In this document: piece after piece, positions 9,921 through 19,314 of the stretch | Layout: each line of letters starts with the position of its first letter | Position numbering within the stretch: position 1 is the stretch's first letter | Assembly: GCF_000302595.1 (NCBI RefSeq) | Contig: NZ_JH947126.1 | Location: forward strand, 463,223 to 527,222 | From: Pedobacter arcticus A12 | Lineage (GTDB): Bacteria; Bacteroidota; Bacteroidia; Sphingobacteriales; Sphingobacteriaceae | Length of the DNA: 64,000 nucleotides | Direction: 5' to 3' | Position numbers and translations under genes: made by a program | The notes under the pieces: model-generated | The model's database searches: none | The model's input: the letters and a program-made list of their open reading frames with translations, nothing else | Told to the model about the DNA's origin: nothing

Positions 9921-12900
9921 TTACATCAACTTAATAAATGTTATTTCTTTGGATGTTGTTACTTTAACCACCAAGTTTTCCTGCTTATCTATTAAATACT
10001 TTTCAAGTGGTAGCTTTACTTTTGATAATTTACCGGTATAGCTTTGGCTTGTAAGGAGCTGACCCAACATGTTGTAAATTTCAACTTTACGTATAGAGCT
10101 ACCATCTGTTGCCTCCACCACACTATTGTCTTTAACAGGAATTGGGTAAATCTTTACTTTAGTGTTTTTTACGCTTATTGGGAGGTCTATAGAAAGCGGA
10201 ATACCTTTTTGAAGTGTTATTACTATTGGAGCACCTGCATAAACCTGTTCTTGGTAATTATATAAAATACCGTCGCCAGTGCTCGGCAAGGAAACTACAA
10301 TGGTAGATTCTGTGGTTCCATTGGTTGTAACACGGGCAGATTCGCCCGCAATTCTAGAAACGCCTGGTAGACTGTAGTTGTACGTCCCTGCTTTAAGTAC
10401 CTGCGGTATTTTTACCGTTATTTCTGAGGTGCTCAAACTATGTAATGGGTTAAGAACTGTTAGTCTTAAATCACTTTCAAACTCTTTTGTCATCACTAAA
10501 GCTGGTTTGTCAACTTCTATCCATTTTCCATCGTCGAAATTGACACGGTTAGCTTGAAAAAAAGTCACTTGTTTAAGCTGTTCAACACCATCTGTAACCG
10601 CATGATAATTTCCATCGGCACTATAAATTTGGGTGTTAGCAATGTAAGAAGCTAAAACATCAGGCATTTCCTGCAAGGTTACATTTGCAACCATTACATA
10701 TTTGTAGCCATTTTTTTGGGTTGTTGGGTTTACACCGTGGTCTAAGGCTAAAATATAATTTGTGCTTTGCGTTAATCCCAAATCTGTTGCTGTAATGTTA
10801 ATGTTGCTCCCGGTTTTGATCAATAAATTTTGACCCGTTTTTGGAAATACCAGATAGCCTTTATCGTTATGATGAATCCAAGTTGGGCCTGTTAAAGGTT
10901 CAACCAAATTCACACTAGATCCTTTTGTAACTGTTTTGCTTGTGCCGTTGATATTATAGGTAATTGTTTCTAATTGCTCCGACTGGTCAATTGTTGTTAC
11001 AATCTCTTTTCCAGACGAACTTGCTTTTCGTTTTACATCGGTGCCAACAGCAGTGCCGTATTTACCAATTAAAAAATATGATTTTAAAGCTTCTGCACCG
11101 GTATAAGTGTCGATTGGTTTGTGGTGATAACCCGATATTCCGTAAGTTCCATCAGAAAGGATACCCGAAAAAATATTCCCTCCAGGTTTCGAATCCGAAG
11201 CAGCACCGGTTGGCATTGCATCGGTACGCCACTCTTCGGTTACGCCAGGCAATACATGCCAATCAAAATTCTGCAATACTTTTTGGTTGTATTCATTGCC
11301 TGTAACCCGCAATAAGAAAACACCACTTCCCGCATGCCATGATTTTCTGATCTTGTCAAAATCTTCCGATCCTGCGGTTCTTACCGATTTGTTTTTTACC
11401 GAAAAATAGTAATTTTCATTCCCCTCTTCTTTTCTGTGCATCAAATAATCAGCATCCCAAAAAGAAGTAGTTTCGGTATGCGTATGTGTTCCGTTGACTA
11501 AATTAGCCCTTAAGCTTAACAATTCTGTTTGGTTAGCAATTACTGTAGAAGACTTCTTAGCGATCATCAAATCATCAATCGTATTTTTAATATCCTTAGA
11601 TCCAAAAGCTGATAAATCTGCAAAAAAACTACGTCCCGTTACTAAAAAGTCTAGCGAGTTTTTGTAGATAAGTCTTCTGTACGAGTAATTTATACGATCG
11701 GAAACGAACTGCAAACCTTTGTCGTCCATTTCCAAAGGCGTGTTTTTAAAGTACTTAGAGGCATCATTATTTGTAATCAGCCATTCAAAACCGTAGGCAA
11801 CCATGGCCACGTCTGAAGCATTATAACCTTTATGGTGAGTCACTGTTCCATCAGGATGAAAACCAGATTGATCAAATGCTTGGGTTGGTGTTGACAACCT
11901 TCCGCACCAATGCTTTACATCAGCCAACACGCCGTTTGGTGACCAATTATGAGCAAACGTTTTTCCTTTTAATGGTGTGTTGTTATAATAGTCATCATAC
12001 CAGTAAGGCACATAAGTAATTGGTCTGTTATAGTCTGCCCATAAAATCGGTAGCGTCATCAATGTGCGCATGCGGTGACTTAGGTTACCATCAGACCATG
12101 CACCCTCAGAATAATTTAGATTGGATATATTTCCCCAAACTCCAGCGTCGTCATTCATCACTCTCATGCTAGGAACTTCAGAAAAAAACAGTTGATAAAA
12201 GCGAATAACCGAGCTATAAACCTGTTTGGCTTCTGCATCGTTAAACTCGATATCTTTTAACAGTTCTGGCCAGATATAAACTAAAGGGGCACTTAAAGCG
12301 TCAGTTGCTCGCCACTGGTGCGTTAAAAAATTATGACTGACGAATCCACGCTCGCTCATTTTACTAATTCCATCGCCCAGCTCTGTTCCAATGGGTTTGC
12401 CCCCAATCAATAAATCATTCCCATAAATTGGCACATTATTCATATACGCCATAACCGATTTATAAATAGCCCGCTTTAAACGAGCCATGTTTGTTGCGTT
12501 TCCGCTAGGAATGCCATAAGTTGTCGATTTTGCGTAGGCGTAGCCCAAGCCTCCTATCAATTCTGAAACACTTTGATATTCTGCTTCCAACACGCCACTA
12601 GCAAACGTTGATGGATGCTTGGTGTAAAATGAAAACCCAGAAAACTTTCCATTGTTATTCTCTAATTGTGTTAAATAAGAAACTAACTGACTATCAGAAA
12701 ATTTTGTGCGTCCATACATTCTGGATTCTGAAATGGTAATCGGCGTATAGTAATCTTTTAACTGTGTCCAAAGCGTTGTTTCTGCTACATGAATTACAAT
12801 GCTTTTTGTGGCTTTTAGGGTGGCTCCATCCTTTAACAGAATATTTAAATTATAGTCTTTAGCACCTCCCGAATTTTTACCCGTAGCTACTTTTAAAACA

Positions 12901-13157
12901 CCGAAAATTCTTCCCTTATCGTCAAACTCAGTTGCTATCTCAAAAATATCTGCGTTATTTTCAATCGAAAACCTGTAAGAAGCTGGAATGGGGGTTTTCT
13001 CCACATCCTTATTACTTTTTAGGTTGACTTTCCCCGTAACGGACGTACCTGCTACTTGATTCGTTTTAATATCGAAATAGTTAGCCAAAAGAACTTCTTG
13101 CGCAAAGGTTTGGGAAGTTAAAAACAGCCCTAAAAAAAATGGTAATAGTTTTTTCAT
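9921..13157 (-). CDS. PL8-family glycosaminoglycan lyase with T9SS sorting domain
   Basis: Secreted polysaccharide lyase of 1,078 residues from the ATG at 13157. An in-frame ATG 57 nt upstream is rejected because the signal peptide MKKLLPFFLGLFLTSQTFAQ starts here. An N-terminal ~130-residue beta domain precedes an (alpha/alpha) toroid carrying the PL8 active-site region FHPDGTVTHHKGY (His 441-442), a later VTGRSFF Arg segment, and the LPGVTEEWRTD strand of the supersandwich domain. This resembles chondroitin ABC/AC and hyaluronate lyases, which beta-eliminate at uronic acids. The final ~80 residues (VKIYPIPVKDN ... GQLLTSQSYTGKL ... FIKLM) are a T9SS type A sorting domain, so it should reach the cell surface or medium. 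It is 180 nt downstream of a second PL8 gene in the same orientation. Substrate among chondroitin, dermatan and hyaluronan is undetermined. Confidence 0.83.
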   Translation of the reverse strand: MKKLLPFFLGLFLTSQTFAQEVLLANYFDIKTNQVAGTSVTGKVNLKSNKDVEKTPIPASYRFSIENNADIFEIATEFDDKGRIFGVLKVATGKNSGGAKDYNLNILLKDGATLKATKSIVIHVAETTLWTQLKDYYTPITISESRMYGRTKFSDSQLVSYLTQLENNNGKFSGFSFYTKHPSTFASGVLEAEYQSVSELIGGLGYAYAKSTTYGIPSGNATNMARLKRAIYKSVMAYMNNVPIYGNDLLIGGKPIGTELGDGISKMSERGFVSHNFLTHQWRATDALSAPLVYIWPELLKDIEFNDAEAKQVYSSVIRFYQLFFSEVPSMRVMNDDAGVWGNISNLNYSEGAWSDGNLSHRMRTLMTLPILWADYNRPITYVPYWYDDYYNNTPLKGKTFAHNWSPNGVLADVKHWCGRLSTPTQAFDQSGFHPDGTVTHHKGYNASDVAMVAYGFEWLITNNDASKYFKNTPLEMDDKGLQFVSDRINYSYRRLIYKNSLDFLVTGRSFFADLSAFGSKDIKNTIDDLMIAKKSSTVIANQTELLSLRANLVNGTHTHTETTSFWDADYLMHRKEEGNENYYFSVKNKSVRTAGSEDFDKIRKSWHAGSGVFLLRVTGNEYNQKVLQNFDWHVLPGVTEEWRTDAMPTGAASDSKPGGNIFSGILSDGTYGISGYHHKPIDTYTGAEALKSYFLIGKYGTAVGTDVKRKASSSGKEIVTTIDQSEQLETITYNINGTSKTVTKGSSVNLVEPLTGPTWIHHNDKGYLVFPKTGQNLLIKTGSNINITATDLGLTQSTNYILALDHGVNPTTQKNGYKYVMVANVTLQEMPDVLASYIANTQIYSADGNYHAVTDGVEQLKQVTFFQANRVNFDDGKWIEVDKPALVMTKEFESDLRLTVLNPLHSLSTSEITVKIPQVLKAGTYNYSLPGVSRIAGESARVTTNGTTESTIVVSLPSTGDGILYNYQEQVYAGAPIVITLQKGIPLSIDLPISVKNTKVKIYPIPVKDNSVVEATDGSSIRKVEIYNMLGQLLTSQSYTGKLSKVKLPLEKYLIDKQENLVVKVTTSKEITFIKLM

Positions 13158-13337
13158 GTAAAATTTAGATTTTGGGTTTCCATCACTGCATCGGCTTCTC
13201 CCTTTCTTCTCCATTCGTCACCTTGGCTTATTTAAATGCTGCGTCCAAGACGCTTCGTCATCTTGTCCGTTTGAACCTTTCTCAATATCAATTGGAACGC
13301 CCATATGGAATATTGAACCTATCTAGTTAGGCTTATT

Positions 13338-15827
13338 TTATTTTTTAACTAAGTCAACTTGGATTGTTTTTCCATCGAAACAATTAAACTCAATAACAGT
13401 GGTTGCACCTTTTGAAATAATCTTCGCATCAGATGGCGTTGAACCTGGCGCTATACTCCAGCTTCCTTTTAAAGTAAGTCGGACTGGTTGAACGGTACTT
13501 TTTGCATGCCATAATTCTCTTGAAACGATATCGTTATATGGTTTAAATTCTGTTGTTCTCCCCAACTCAGGATTTGAAACTGACAGTTTCATTTGATTTC
13601 CTTTTTCTTGGCCAACCATGGCAAAGCAAGGTTTGGTGGCACTAAGAACCAGTCCATCGGCTAATGAGGTATTTTCTTTTCTAATTGCGTACCCGGTAAT
13701 GTTTTTTGGTAGGTAGCTTACGATATGGGCAACACTATCCTGTTGCACAACTTTAAAGAGCTTACTAAAATTACTTTTAAGCGCTTTTGCTCCTTGTATC
13801 CCTCCGTTTACATTGATTACGTATTGGTACGAACTACTTTTTGGGTTGGTACCATGAATGATTCGAGCGGTCTCAAAATCACCCGAGGCGGTTTTTTTAC
13901 CGGATTGTTGTGGCTCTGTTTGCGTTGTTCTTTCAACTAAGATTTCGTCTGATGTTTTAATGTAATAGGCATGTCCCATAACATCAACATAGGTTGCAAC
14001 TTTGCCACCATCATTTTTGATTTTGGTATTTAAACTTGTTATCTTTTTATCGTTAAAATAAGAAATACTATTTTCTTTAGTGATAGACAACTGCGCTAAA
14101 GTAGTTTGCACCAAATGCTCGTCATTTATCGCGGTAATATCACTACCTATAGCAACCAAATGATCATCAAAAAAGAAAACGCTTTTGTTTGCCTTTAAAC
14201 TACTAAAAGGATCCATGTAGTTCATTCCGCTTACACCAAAACTGCCGTTTAGGTTAGCTCCTCCCAAGTAACTTTCGGGGATAAAACTTCGGGTTTTACG
14301 AGTCTTTACTTTTTCGCTGGGCAAATCAAAAGTGGTAGCTCCTGGCAACCTTGTCCAGTTCCAACCGTCAATACCATAACCGCTTGCTACGGTAGATATT
14401 GGATTTCCGCTTGCCAAAATACTTAACACCCCGGCGCTAGCGTACCGTCCGTAAACATTCTGCCCCGGACCAGATTCATAATCCCAAATGTACTTGCTAA
14501 CTCCTTTCCATGATACCAGCCACTCATGTTGACGGTAAATAGTCAGTCCTCCGTTAGGGAAATACCAATAACCGTTTGGCGCCTTTTCGCTAGCGATATT
14601 TTGATGAGTGGTATTAATGGCTAATTCAAGAGCACCTAATGAACCATGATACATAATGCCACCAGTAACATCGTCTAAAAAAGATTTAAAATCATTTTCC
14701 TTCGGATTCCAGAGTCTCATAAATGCCGACTTCAATTCCTGCTGTAAAGGATTATCGTTATTAGCTACATATAAGAAATAAGGCATATTGTAAAGCAAGT
14801 CTCCCAAGTTTGTTGGAAACCTTCCGTTCGAAGCCCTTGGTGCATCGTACTTATTGGAATAAATACGCGTGGTTAAGATTGCTTTTGAAAGATTTTCTAT
14901 CGCTTTTTCTCCAACTTCATAGCTCGAGCCTTTTAAAAGATAAGTCATTAGCGATGCCGTGTGCAAAGCCCCGGGAGCATAAGCGGACAGATAAGCACCT
15001 TTATGGTGATAACCTAAATAGTCGGACTTGATAAAATCGGCCCAACCATTTGAAATTTGTAAAGCTTTATTGAAAAGTTTTTGCAAAAAAAGCATTTCCG
15101 TTTTCCTCGATGGACTGTCTTTTGGTAAGCTCAGTATGTAACAAAGTCTGGTGTTGAACATCGCTCTAACACCATCGCTGTTATAACCTGTTTCTTCCCA
15201 AAGTAAAGGGAAATCTGATGCTGTGCCAGCAGAATTTGAAATCCAGTCTAACATCTCAATTTCAGTAGCAAACATACCTTTTGCTGATAGTTCGGTTTTC
15301 ATTAAATATACAGAAAGACCATAAGGCAAAACATTGTTCCCCATAGATCCACCAAAACCTATAACGCCGGTTTCTTTGTAGGAATCTAACTTGCCGTAAC
15401 CCATATCTAATCCTTTTTTCCATCCTTTCTTATGGAGGTATTGAAATACGGAAATAATTTTCTTTAAAGTGTTGGGGTTTTTATAATCAGGATTGGGGCT
15501 TGCAGGACCTCCTGGTAATTGATATCCCAAAGAGAGCGGGAATAAAATATTTCGAAATATATCTCTCACCTCCTCCTGACCGTTTTTGGCGGTTAGTACG
15601 TAAGCATCAGTTGAATCGAAATTGAAACGATTATAGGTTTTGTTAGCTTTATCTACGTAGCCTAATATTGCCTTATACCTTTCTTTAATTAAAGAATTTG
15701 AATAGTCAATTTGAGCGGAGCCTAAAATCCACGACATGTACTTATTAGAAATGTCATCAATATCATCAGCTTTAGCTACCGAAAAGTTTAGCGTTGCAAT
15801 TAGGAGCAGAATTATCGTTTTTTTCAT
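13338..15827 (-). CDS. PL8-family lyase (chondroitin ABC lyase-like)
   Basis: An 829-residue exported lyase with signal peptide MKKTIILLLIATLNFSVAKA. The toroid carries the PL8 His/Tyr motif GYHHKGAYLSAYAPG (His 274-275, Tyr 279), then APRASNGRFP with the expected Arg. The central beta-sandwich shows GRYASAGVLSIL and GWNWTRLPGATT, both typical of chondroitin ABC-type PL8 enzymes. No T9SS domain follows: the protein ends in the usual PL8 beta domain, so it is probably periplasmic, unlike the neighbouring PL8. The pair suggests a surface endolyase plus a periplasmic enzyme acting on imported chondroitin or hyaluronan fragments. Its own SusCD pair is absent here, so it may depend on the heparin system or on one outside the window. 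Confidence 0.82.
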   Translation of the reverse strand: MKKTIILLLIATLNFSVAKADDIDDISNKYMSWILGSAQIDYSNSLIKERYKAILGYVDKANKTYNRFNFDSTDAYVLTAKNGQEEVRDIFRNILFPLSLGYQLPGGPASPNPDYKNPNTLKKIISVFQYLHKKGWKKGLDMGYGKLDSYKETGVIGFGGSMGNNVLPYGLSVYLMKTELSAKGMFATEIEMLDWISNSAGTASDFPLLWEETGYNSDGVRAMFNTRLCYILSLPKDSPSRKTEMLFLQKLFNKALQISNGWADFIKSDYLGYHHKGAYLSAYAPGALHTASLMTYLLKGSSYEVGEKAIENLSKAILTTRIYSNKYDAPRASNGRFPTNLGDLLYNMPYFLYVANNDNPLQQELKSAFMRLWNPKENDFKSFLDDVTGGIMYHGSLGALELAINTTHQNIASEKAPNGYWYFPNGGLTIYRQHEWLVSWKGVSKYIWDYESGPGQNVYGRYASAGVLSILASGNPISTVASGYGIDGWNWTRLPGATTFDLPSEKVKTRKTRSFIPESYLGGANLNGSFGVSGMNYMDPFSSLKANKSVFFFDDHLVAIGSDITAINDEHLVQTTLAQLSITKENSISYFNDKKITSLNTKIKNDGGKVATYVDVMGHAYYIKTSDEILVERTTQTEPQQSGKKTASGDFETARIIHGTNPKSSSYQYVINVNGGIQGAKALKSNFSKLFKVVQQDSVAHIVSYLPKNITGYAIRKENTSLADGLVLSATKPCFAMVGQEKGNQMKLSVSNPELGRTTEFKPYNDIVSRELWHAKSTVQPVRLTLKGSWSIAPGSTPSDAKIISKGATTVIEFNCFDGKTIQVDLVKK

Positions 15828-16200
15828 TTATTGGTCAGTGTTGTTTGTAAATCCTCATCAATCCATTAGCACTCAAATAGCTTAAAACTTTAGGTGTAAA
15901 ACGCCAAAAATTTTTAGACTAAGCTTTTGAATAGGCTTAAGAAGGTAATTGTACAATATTGGTTAATAATTGATTTATCGAAAATAGGCTTATAAGCGTT
16001 TAAAGCGTTTTGATATTCGGTAAAATGCTTTCGGTTTTGAGTAATTTGAATTAAAAAATAGTTCAAAACCAGTGAAAGCTTGTTAATACAATTTGAAGAG
16101 GATTCTACTATTTAACTTAGATACGAGTTCCGGAATTAGGCAAAAAAAAAGCTTAAGTTTATAATTAATAAACCTAAGCTTAGCTGTTAAAGCAATAAAA
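15828..16200. other. intergenic stretch between PL8 and heparinase I genes
   Basis: This 373-nt AT-rich gap must contain the promoter of the leftward PL8 operon and the terminator of heparinase I (annotated separately at 16141-16181). No ORF or RNA gene was recognised. Confidence 0.6.
16141..16181 (-). terminator. intrinsic terminator of heparinase I
   Basis: An inverted repeat (arms 16149-16162 and 16168-16181, 13 of 14 positions paired, 5-nt loop) is followed on the minus strand by nine consecutive T. It lies about 20 nt beyond the heparinase I stop codon, the expected position. Confidence 0.85.
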
Positions 16201-17361
16201 TTATTTTATCTTTTGCGAGTAGTTAGATAAGTTGTACTCAACGGGTACCGTACTACCGCCAACTCGGTAAATCCCGAATTTAAAGTAATAACCGTCTTCA
16301 TCATTTCTCCCAATCATAATTTTCTCGTTATTTACGATATGGTTGTTTAGCTGTTTTTTATCTTTTAAATAAGACATGTTAATATCTAATTTCCCAGGCT
16401 TAACAATGGTTTCTTTCTCGCCTCCGTACTGGGTCCAATCAATAGCTATGTTAAAAGTTATCCAAGTATCTTTCGGGAAATCTTCGAATGGCATTTTATA
16501 GGCAATCGTAGATTCTTTAAAATCAGATTTTTCTACTGCCATGTTTCCACCTCGTTTAAGGCTCGCATTGGTGCGGTCGCTTTTATCAGTTAGATATTTA
16601 CGATCAGAATTGGCTTTGATATAAAAATAACCATCAGAAAATCCGAAAGCTAAAGGCGGATAACCACCTTGTTCCACAAACCAACCGTTCGGCTTTTTGT
16701 CGACTTTAATTACGGTTTTTCCTTTTTGTTCAGTTTTACTGATGATATCATAACCTTGATCTTTTTTGAAAACCATTTTATCATAAAGCGCCAAGAATTC
16801 GTCGGTACTCAGCTTTCTCACCTCACCAGTTGGTGATGATGTTAAGGTGCGATCTGGCATACCATGCCACTGCGCAAAAATGGTTTTTCCATCTTTAGGG
16901 AAAGATGATGGTAAGTAAAACGAAAACGTAAAAGTACTTGACGAGCCTTGTGGGATAATCCCTTTACCATGGTGGTAAACGGTTTTCATTTTTTGTGCAT
17001 CATCAAAATATTTTGTGGGATATTTTTGAAAATCAGCATGGGTAGCGTAAGCATAAGAAAGTTCTGCTCTACCTTTTGTTTCTCCCTCGCTGTATCCTGC
17101 TAAAGTATTATCATCTGCGCCTAAATAAAACTTATAGGAAGGTTTTCCTTTAAACGAATTTGTGTAATCAAGTTGGATAGCTTCAGGCTTTTTAATACCC
17201 ACGCCTACCCATTCGCCACCGATAATCTGACTTTTTTTAGCTGAGTCACCTTGCACATCTACCCTAGCCTGTAATGGTGTTAATTTCTTATTCTGAGCGT
17301 GGCTAACCAGCGCTAACGAAACATAAAAGGCAGAAAGCAGTGAGATCTTTATTATTTCCAT
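16201..17361 (-). CDS. hepA: heparinase I (heparin lyase, PL13)
   Basis: Heparin lyase that beta-eliminates highly sulfated GlcNS-IdoA2S linkages. The 386 residues compare with 384 in P. heparinus heparinase I, and the two align along their whole length (GETKGRAELSY, IFAQWHG, WFVEQGGYP, LAFGFSDGYFYIKANSDR, GRNDEDGYYFKFGIYRVG). A signal peptide ends at VSHAQ (residue 23). The structurally supported catalytic pair is kept: His166 in QWHG and the Tyr in GYYFKFG (~358-359). Two residues originally implicated by mutagenesis in the P. heparinus enzyme are not: Cys135 aligns with Ile136 (GKGIIPQG) and His203 with Tyr204. It is transcribed leftwards, 78 nt after a T9SS protein gene that has its own terminator, and ends in a strong terminator. 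Confidence 0.95.
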   Translation of the reverse strand: MEIIKISLLSAFYVSLALVSHAQNKKLTPLQARVDVQGDSAKKSQIIGGEWVGVGIKKPEAIQLDYTNSFKGKPSYKFYLGADDNTLAGYSEGETKGRAELSYAYATHADFQKYPTKYFDDAQKMKTVYHHGKGIIPQGSSSTFTFSFYLPSSFPKDGKTIFAQWHGMPDRTLTSSPTGEVRKLSTDEFLALYDKMVFKKDQGYDIISKTEQKGKTVIKVDKKPNGWFVEQGGYPPLAFGFSDGYFYIKANSDRKYLTDKSDRTNASLKRGGNMAVEKSDFKESTIAYKMPFEDFPKDTWITFNIAIDWTQYGGEKETIVKPGKLDINMSYLKDKKQLNNHIVNNEKIMIGRNDEDGYYFKFGIYRVGGSTVPVEYNLSNYSQKIK

Positions 17362-17390
17362 GGGATATTTAATGAATTAAACTCAATATA

Positions 17391-17430
17391 TATTTAAAAG
17401 CAATCGGCTTAATATTAAACCGATTGCTTC
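17391..17430 (-). terminator. intrinsic terminator after the T9SS surface protein gene
   Basis: Arms 17398-17407 (AAGCAATCGG) and 17420-17429 (CCGATTGCTT) form a 10-bp perfect stem whose interior can pair further. On the minus strand a short T-run (CTTTTAAATATA) follows. It sits 10 nt past the stop at 17440, between that gene and heparinase I. Confidence 0.7.
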
Positions 17431-17439
17431 TATTTTTTA

Positions 17440-19143
17440 TTATTTAACGATAAACTTTTTAACATCGTTTAAACCATCGCCTTGGATGTTTAGTACATAA
17501 ACACCTTTAGTAAGCATTGCAGGTATTGTAATTGCATTTGCTCCTTTAACAAGCTGTACGTTGCTACTAGCTACTTTTTGGCCATTAGCGTTAACCACTG
17601 TTATACTTACGTTGTTTAAATTTAAAGCACTGTTTAGGTTAACGTTTACAGACGATGAATTTGCATAAACGCTTAGATCGTTAGTGCTAAAAGATATAGA
17701 AACTGCTTTTGGTCCGTATATTTTAAAATCACCGTTATTATCTACTTGTTTCAATTGATAATAATTGGTTCCTGCAACAGCGCCTTTATCTGTAAAGCTG
17801 TACGTGTTTTTTGCGCTTGAATTGTTGTTACCTTTTACTTCGCCAATGGTTGTAAAAGTTTGCCCGTCTGTTGAGTGTTGAACTTCAAAACCTCTATTGT
17901 TTTGCTCTGATGCTGTTGACCAGTTTAGTTCTACTGCGCCGTTTACATTTTTAGCTGTAAAGTTATCTAAAGCGATAGGTAAAGTGATGGTAGAACCCGG
18001 TGTAAAAGAAATACCACGGAAACTGGTAGAACTTGTTGCGGTGGCTAGAACTGATACTGTTGCATCTGTAATTGTATTAGAAATGGTTGAGTTTGCGGCG
18101 GTTTTGTCAATTATTTTAACAACATTATTCCCTTTCGACTTGCTTGTTACAGCATATAATGTAGGTTTTCCATCCTCTAATCTTCCTGTCATACCTCTAA
18201 AAAACAAATCACCAGATATCCCGGAATCAACTTTTCCTTTAGCTGTCCAAGTTACACCGTTATCAGCAGAGTAAAACTTATATATTCCTCCAGTTGTTGC
18301 AGTTTCATCAGCAATATAAAGTAGATTGTTTCCAAAAAACACAAAATCACCTGGAAGTTGAATTACTGGACTAACAGCTATCTTAGCTGTAAGATCAACG
18401 GCTGTAGCTGCTGAAGTTGGTAACCCCGATCCTATTTGATTAAACATGTTTGTTTGAGGATTGTTAGTAGCGCCTGTAGAACTGTTTAACTCTCCGTTAA
18501 AAATTGAAATACTACCTGTATTTAAATCAGCGATTTGAGTTGGAGCTGCCAAAGTTTTAGAAACAGTGTTCAGCTCTGTATACAGAATACCCCCATTTGC
18601 TACGCCACTCCCACCAGCAAAATACACACCATATGTATTTGCGCTTTTATAAAACGCTATGGCTGAACGAGGATGAGTTCCAGAATGTGGTACAAGTACT
18701 GCGTTTGGATCTTCTGGTGTAGGTGCCGGGATATTGGGAATATTGATGCTACTAACCGTCTTGGCAACATCAACAACAACAAGTGTTCGAGAGTTGGTAG
18801 AAGGTTGTAGATTTCCGTTCGCCGCATCAGCAGGTAAGGACCCTAAATTATAACCATACATCGTTAAATAGTTTCGATCTGATGATAATTTGAGGTAGCC
18901 AGTGCTCAATGTGCTAGCCGACTGCCCTACCAAAAAATTAGGAATTGCGGTTTCTGTTCCTGTTTGGTTAGGTGCACTCGTATTCAGTTCAACTAAAGAT
19001 ACCGAACCAACATTTTTATAATTAGTTGGAGTTCCTGGGTATGGAGAAGTCGCCTTAACCACCACCAAATTGTCGGCGGTAAATTGTGCCATAGAAACTT
19101 GTGACACAGCAATACTTAATAAGAGTAGAAATGTTCTTTTCAT
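17440..19143 (-). CDS. T9SS-exported protein of unknown function, beta-propeller-like
   Basis: A 567-residue secreted protein that I do not recognise. It has a clear signal peptide (MKRTFLLLLSIAVSQVSMAQ). Residues ~20-385 are rich in short beta strands and aspartates with sialidase/NHL-like phrases (GGIYKFYSADNGVTWTAKG, GVYFAGGSG), suggesting a beta-propeller. Residues ~395-480 form a fibronectin/Ig-like domain (VELNWSTASEQNNRGFEVQ) common before T9SS tails. The last ~80 residues are a T9SS type A sorting domain (VNANGQKVASSNVQL ... GVYVLNIQGDGLNDVKKFIVK). It lies between heparinase I and heparinase III, transcribed in the same direction as both, so a surface role such as glycan binding is a guess. 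It has its own terminator and a promoter-like motif upstream (19183-19190). Confidence 0.8.
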   Translation of the reverse strand: MKRTFLLLLSIAVSQVSMAQFTADNLVVVKATSPYPGTPTNYKNVGSVSLVELNTSAPNQTGTETAIPNFLVGQSASTLSTGYLKLSSDRNYLTMYGYNLGSLPADAANGNLQPSTNSRTLVVVDVAKTVSSINIPNIPAPTPEDPNAVLVPHSGTHPRSAIAFYKSANTYGVYFAGGSGVANGGILYTELNTVSKTLAAPTQIADLNTGSISIFNGELNSSTGATNNPQTNMFNQIGSGLPTSAATAVDLTAKIAVSPVIQLPGDFVFFGNNLLYIADETATTGGIYKFYSADNGVTWTAKGKVDSGISGDLFFRGMTGRLEDGKPTLYAVTSKSKGNNVVKIIDKTAANSTISNTITDATVSVLATATSSTSFRGISFTPGSTITLPIALDNFTAKNVNGAVELNWSTASEQNNRGFEVQHSTDGQTFTTIGEVKGNNNSSAKNTYSFTDKGAVAGTNYYQLKQVDNNGDFKIYGPKAVSISFSTNDLSVYANSSSVNVNLNSALNLNNVSITVVNANGQKVASSNVQLVKGANAITIPAMLTKGVYVLNIQGDGLNDVKKFIVK

Positions 19144-19182
19144 AATTTTTGATTTTAATAAATTGGTTATTATTTGATAGAA

Positions 19183-19190
19183 CTAATGTA
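19183..19190 (-). promoter_or_regulatory. promoter-like -7 element of the T9SS protein gene
   Basis: TACATTAG, preceded by GC, lies 40 nt before the start codon at 19143. It resembles the GCTAnnTTCG motif found before four other genes of this locus. No -33 box is evident. Confidence 0.25.
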
Positions 19191-19314
19191 GCAGAGATAG
19201 ACTACAGCGAGTTTTGATTTTAGTTAATTCTATTTCGTTTTTGTTGAATGATTGTTTATGAGCAAAACAAACGAGACTTTCATTTTTTTTAGTTAAGGAT
19301 TTATTACAAATGGC

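Noticed and set aside
13158-13214. upstream ATG of the T9SS PL8 lyase
   Set aside because: It adds a charged 19-residue leader before a standard signal peptide starting at 13157.
9921-15827. PL8 pair as alginate or xanthan lyases
   Set aside because: Central motifs (GWNWTRLPGATT, HHKGY) and context of glycosaminoglycan enzymes fit chondroitin/hyaluronan lyases better; xanthan-type features were not seen.
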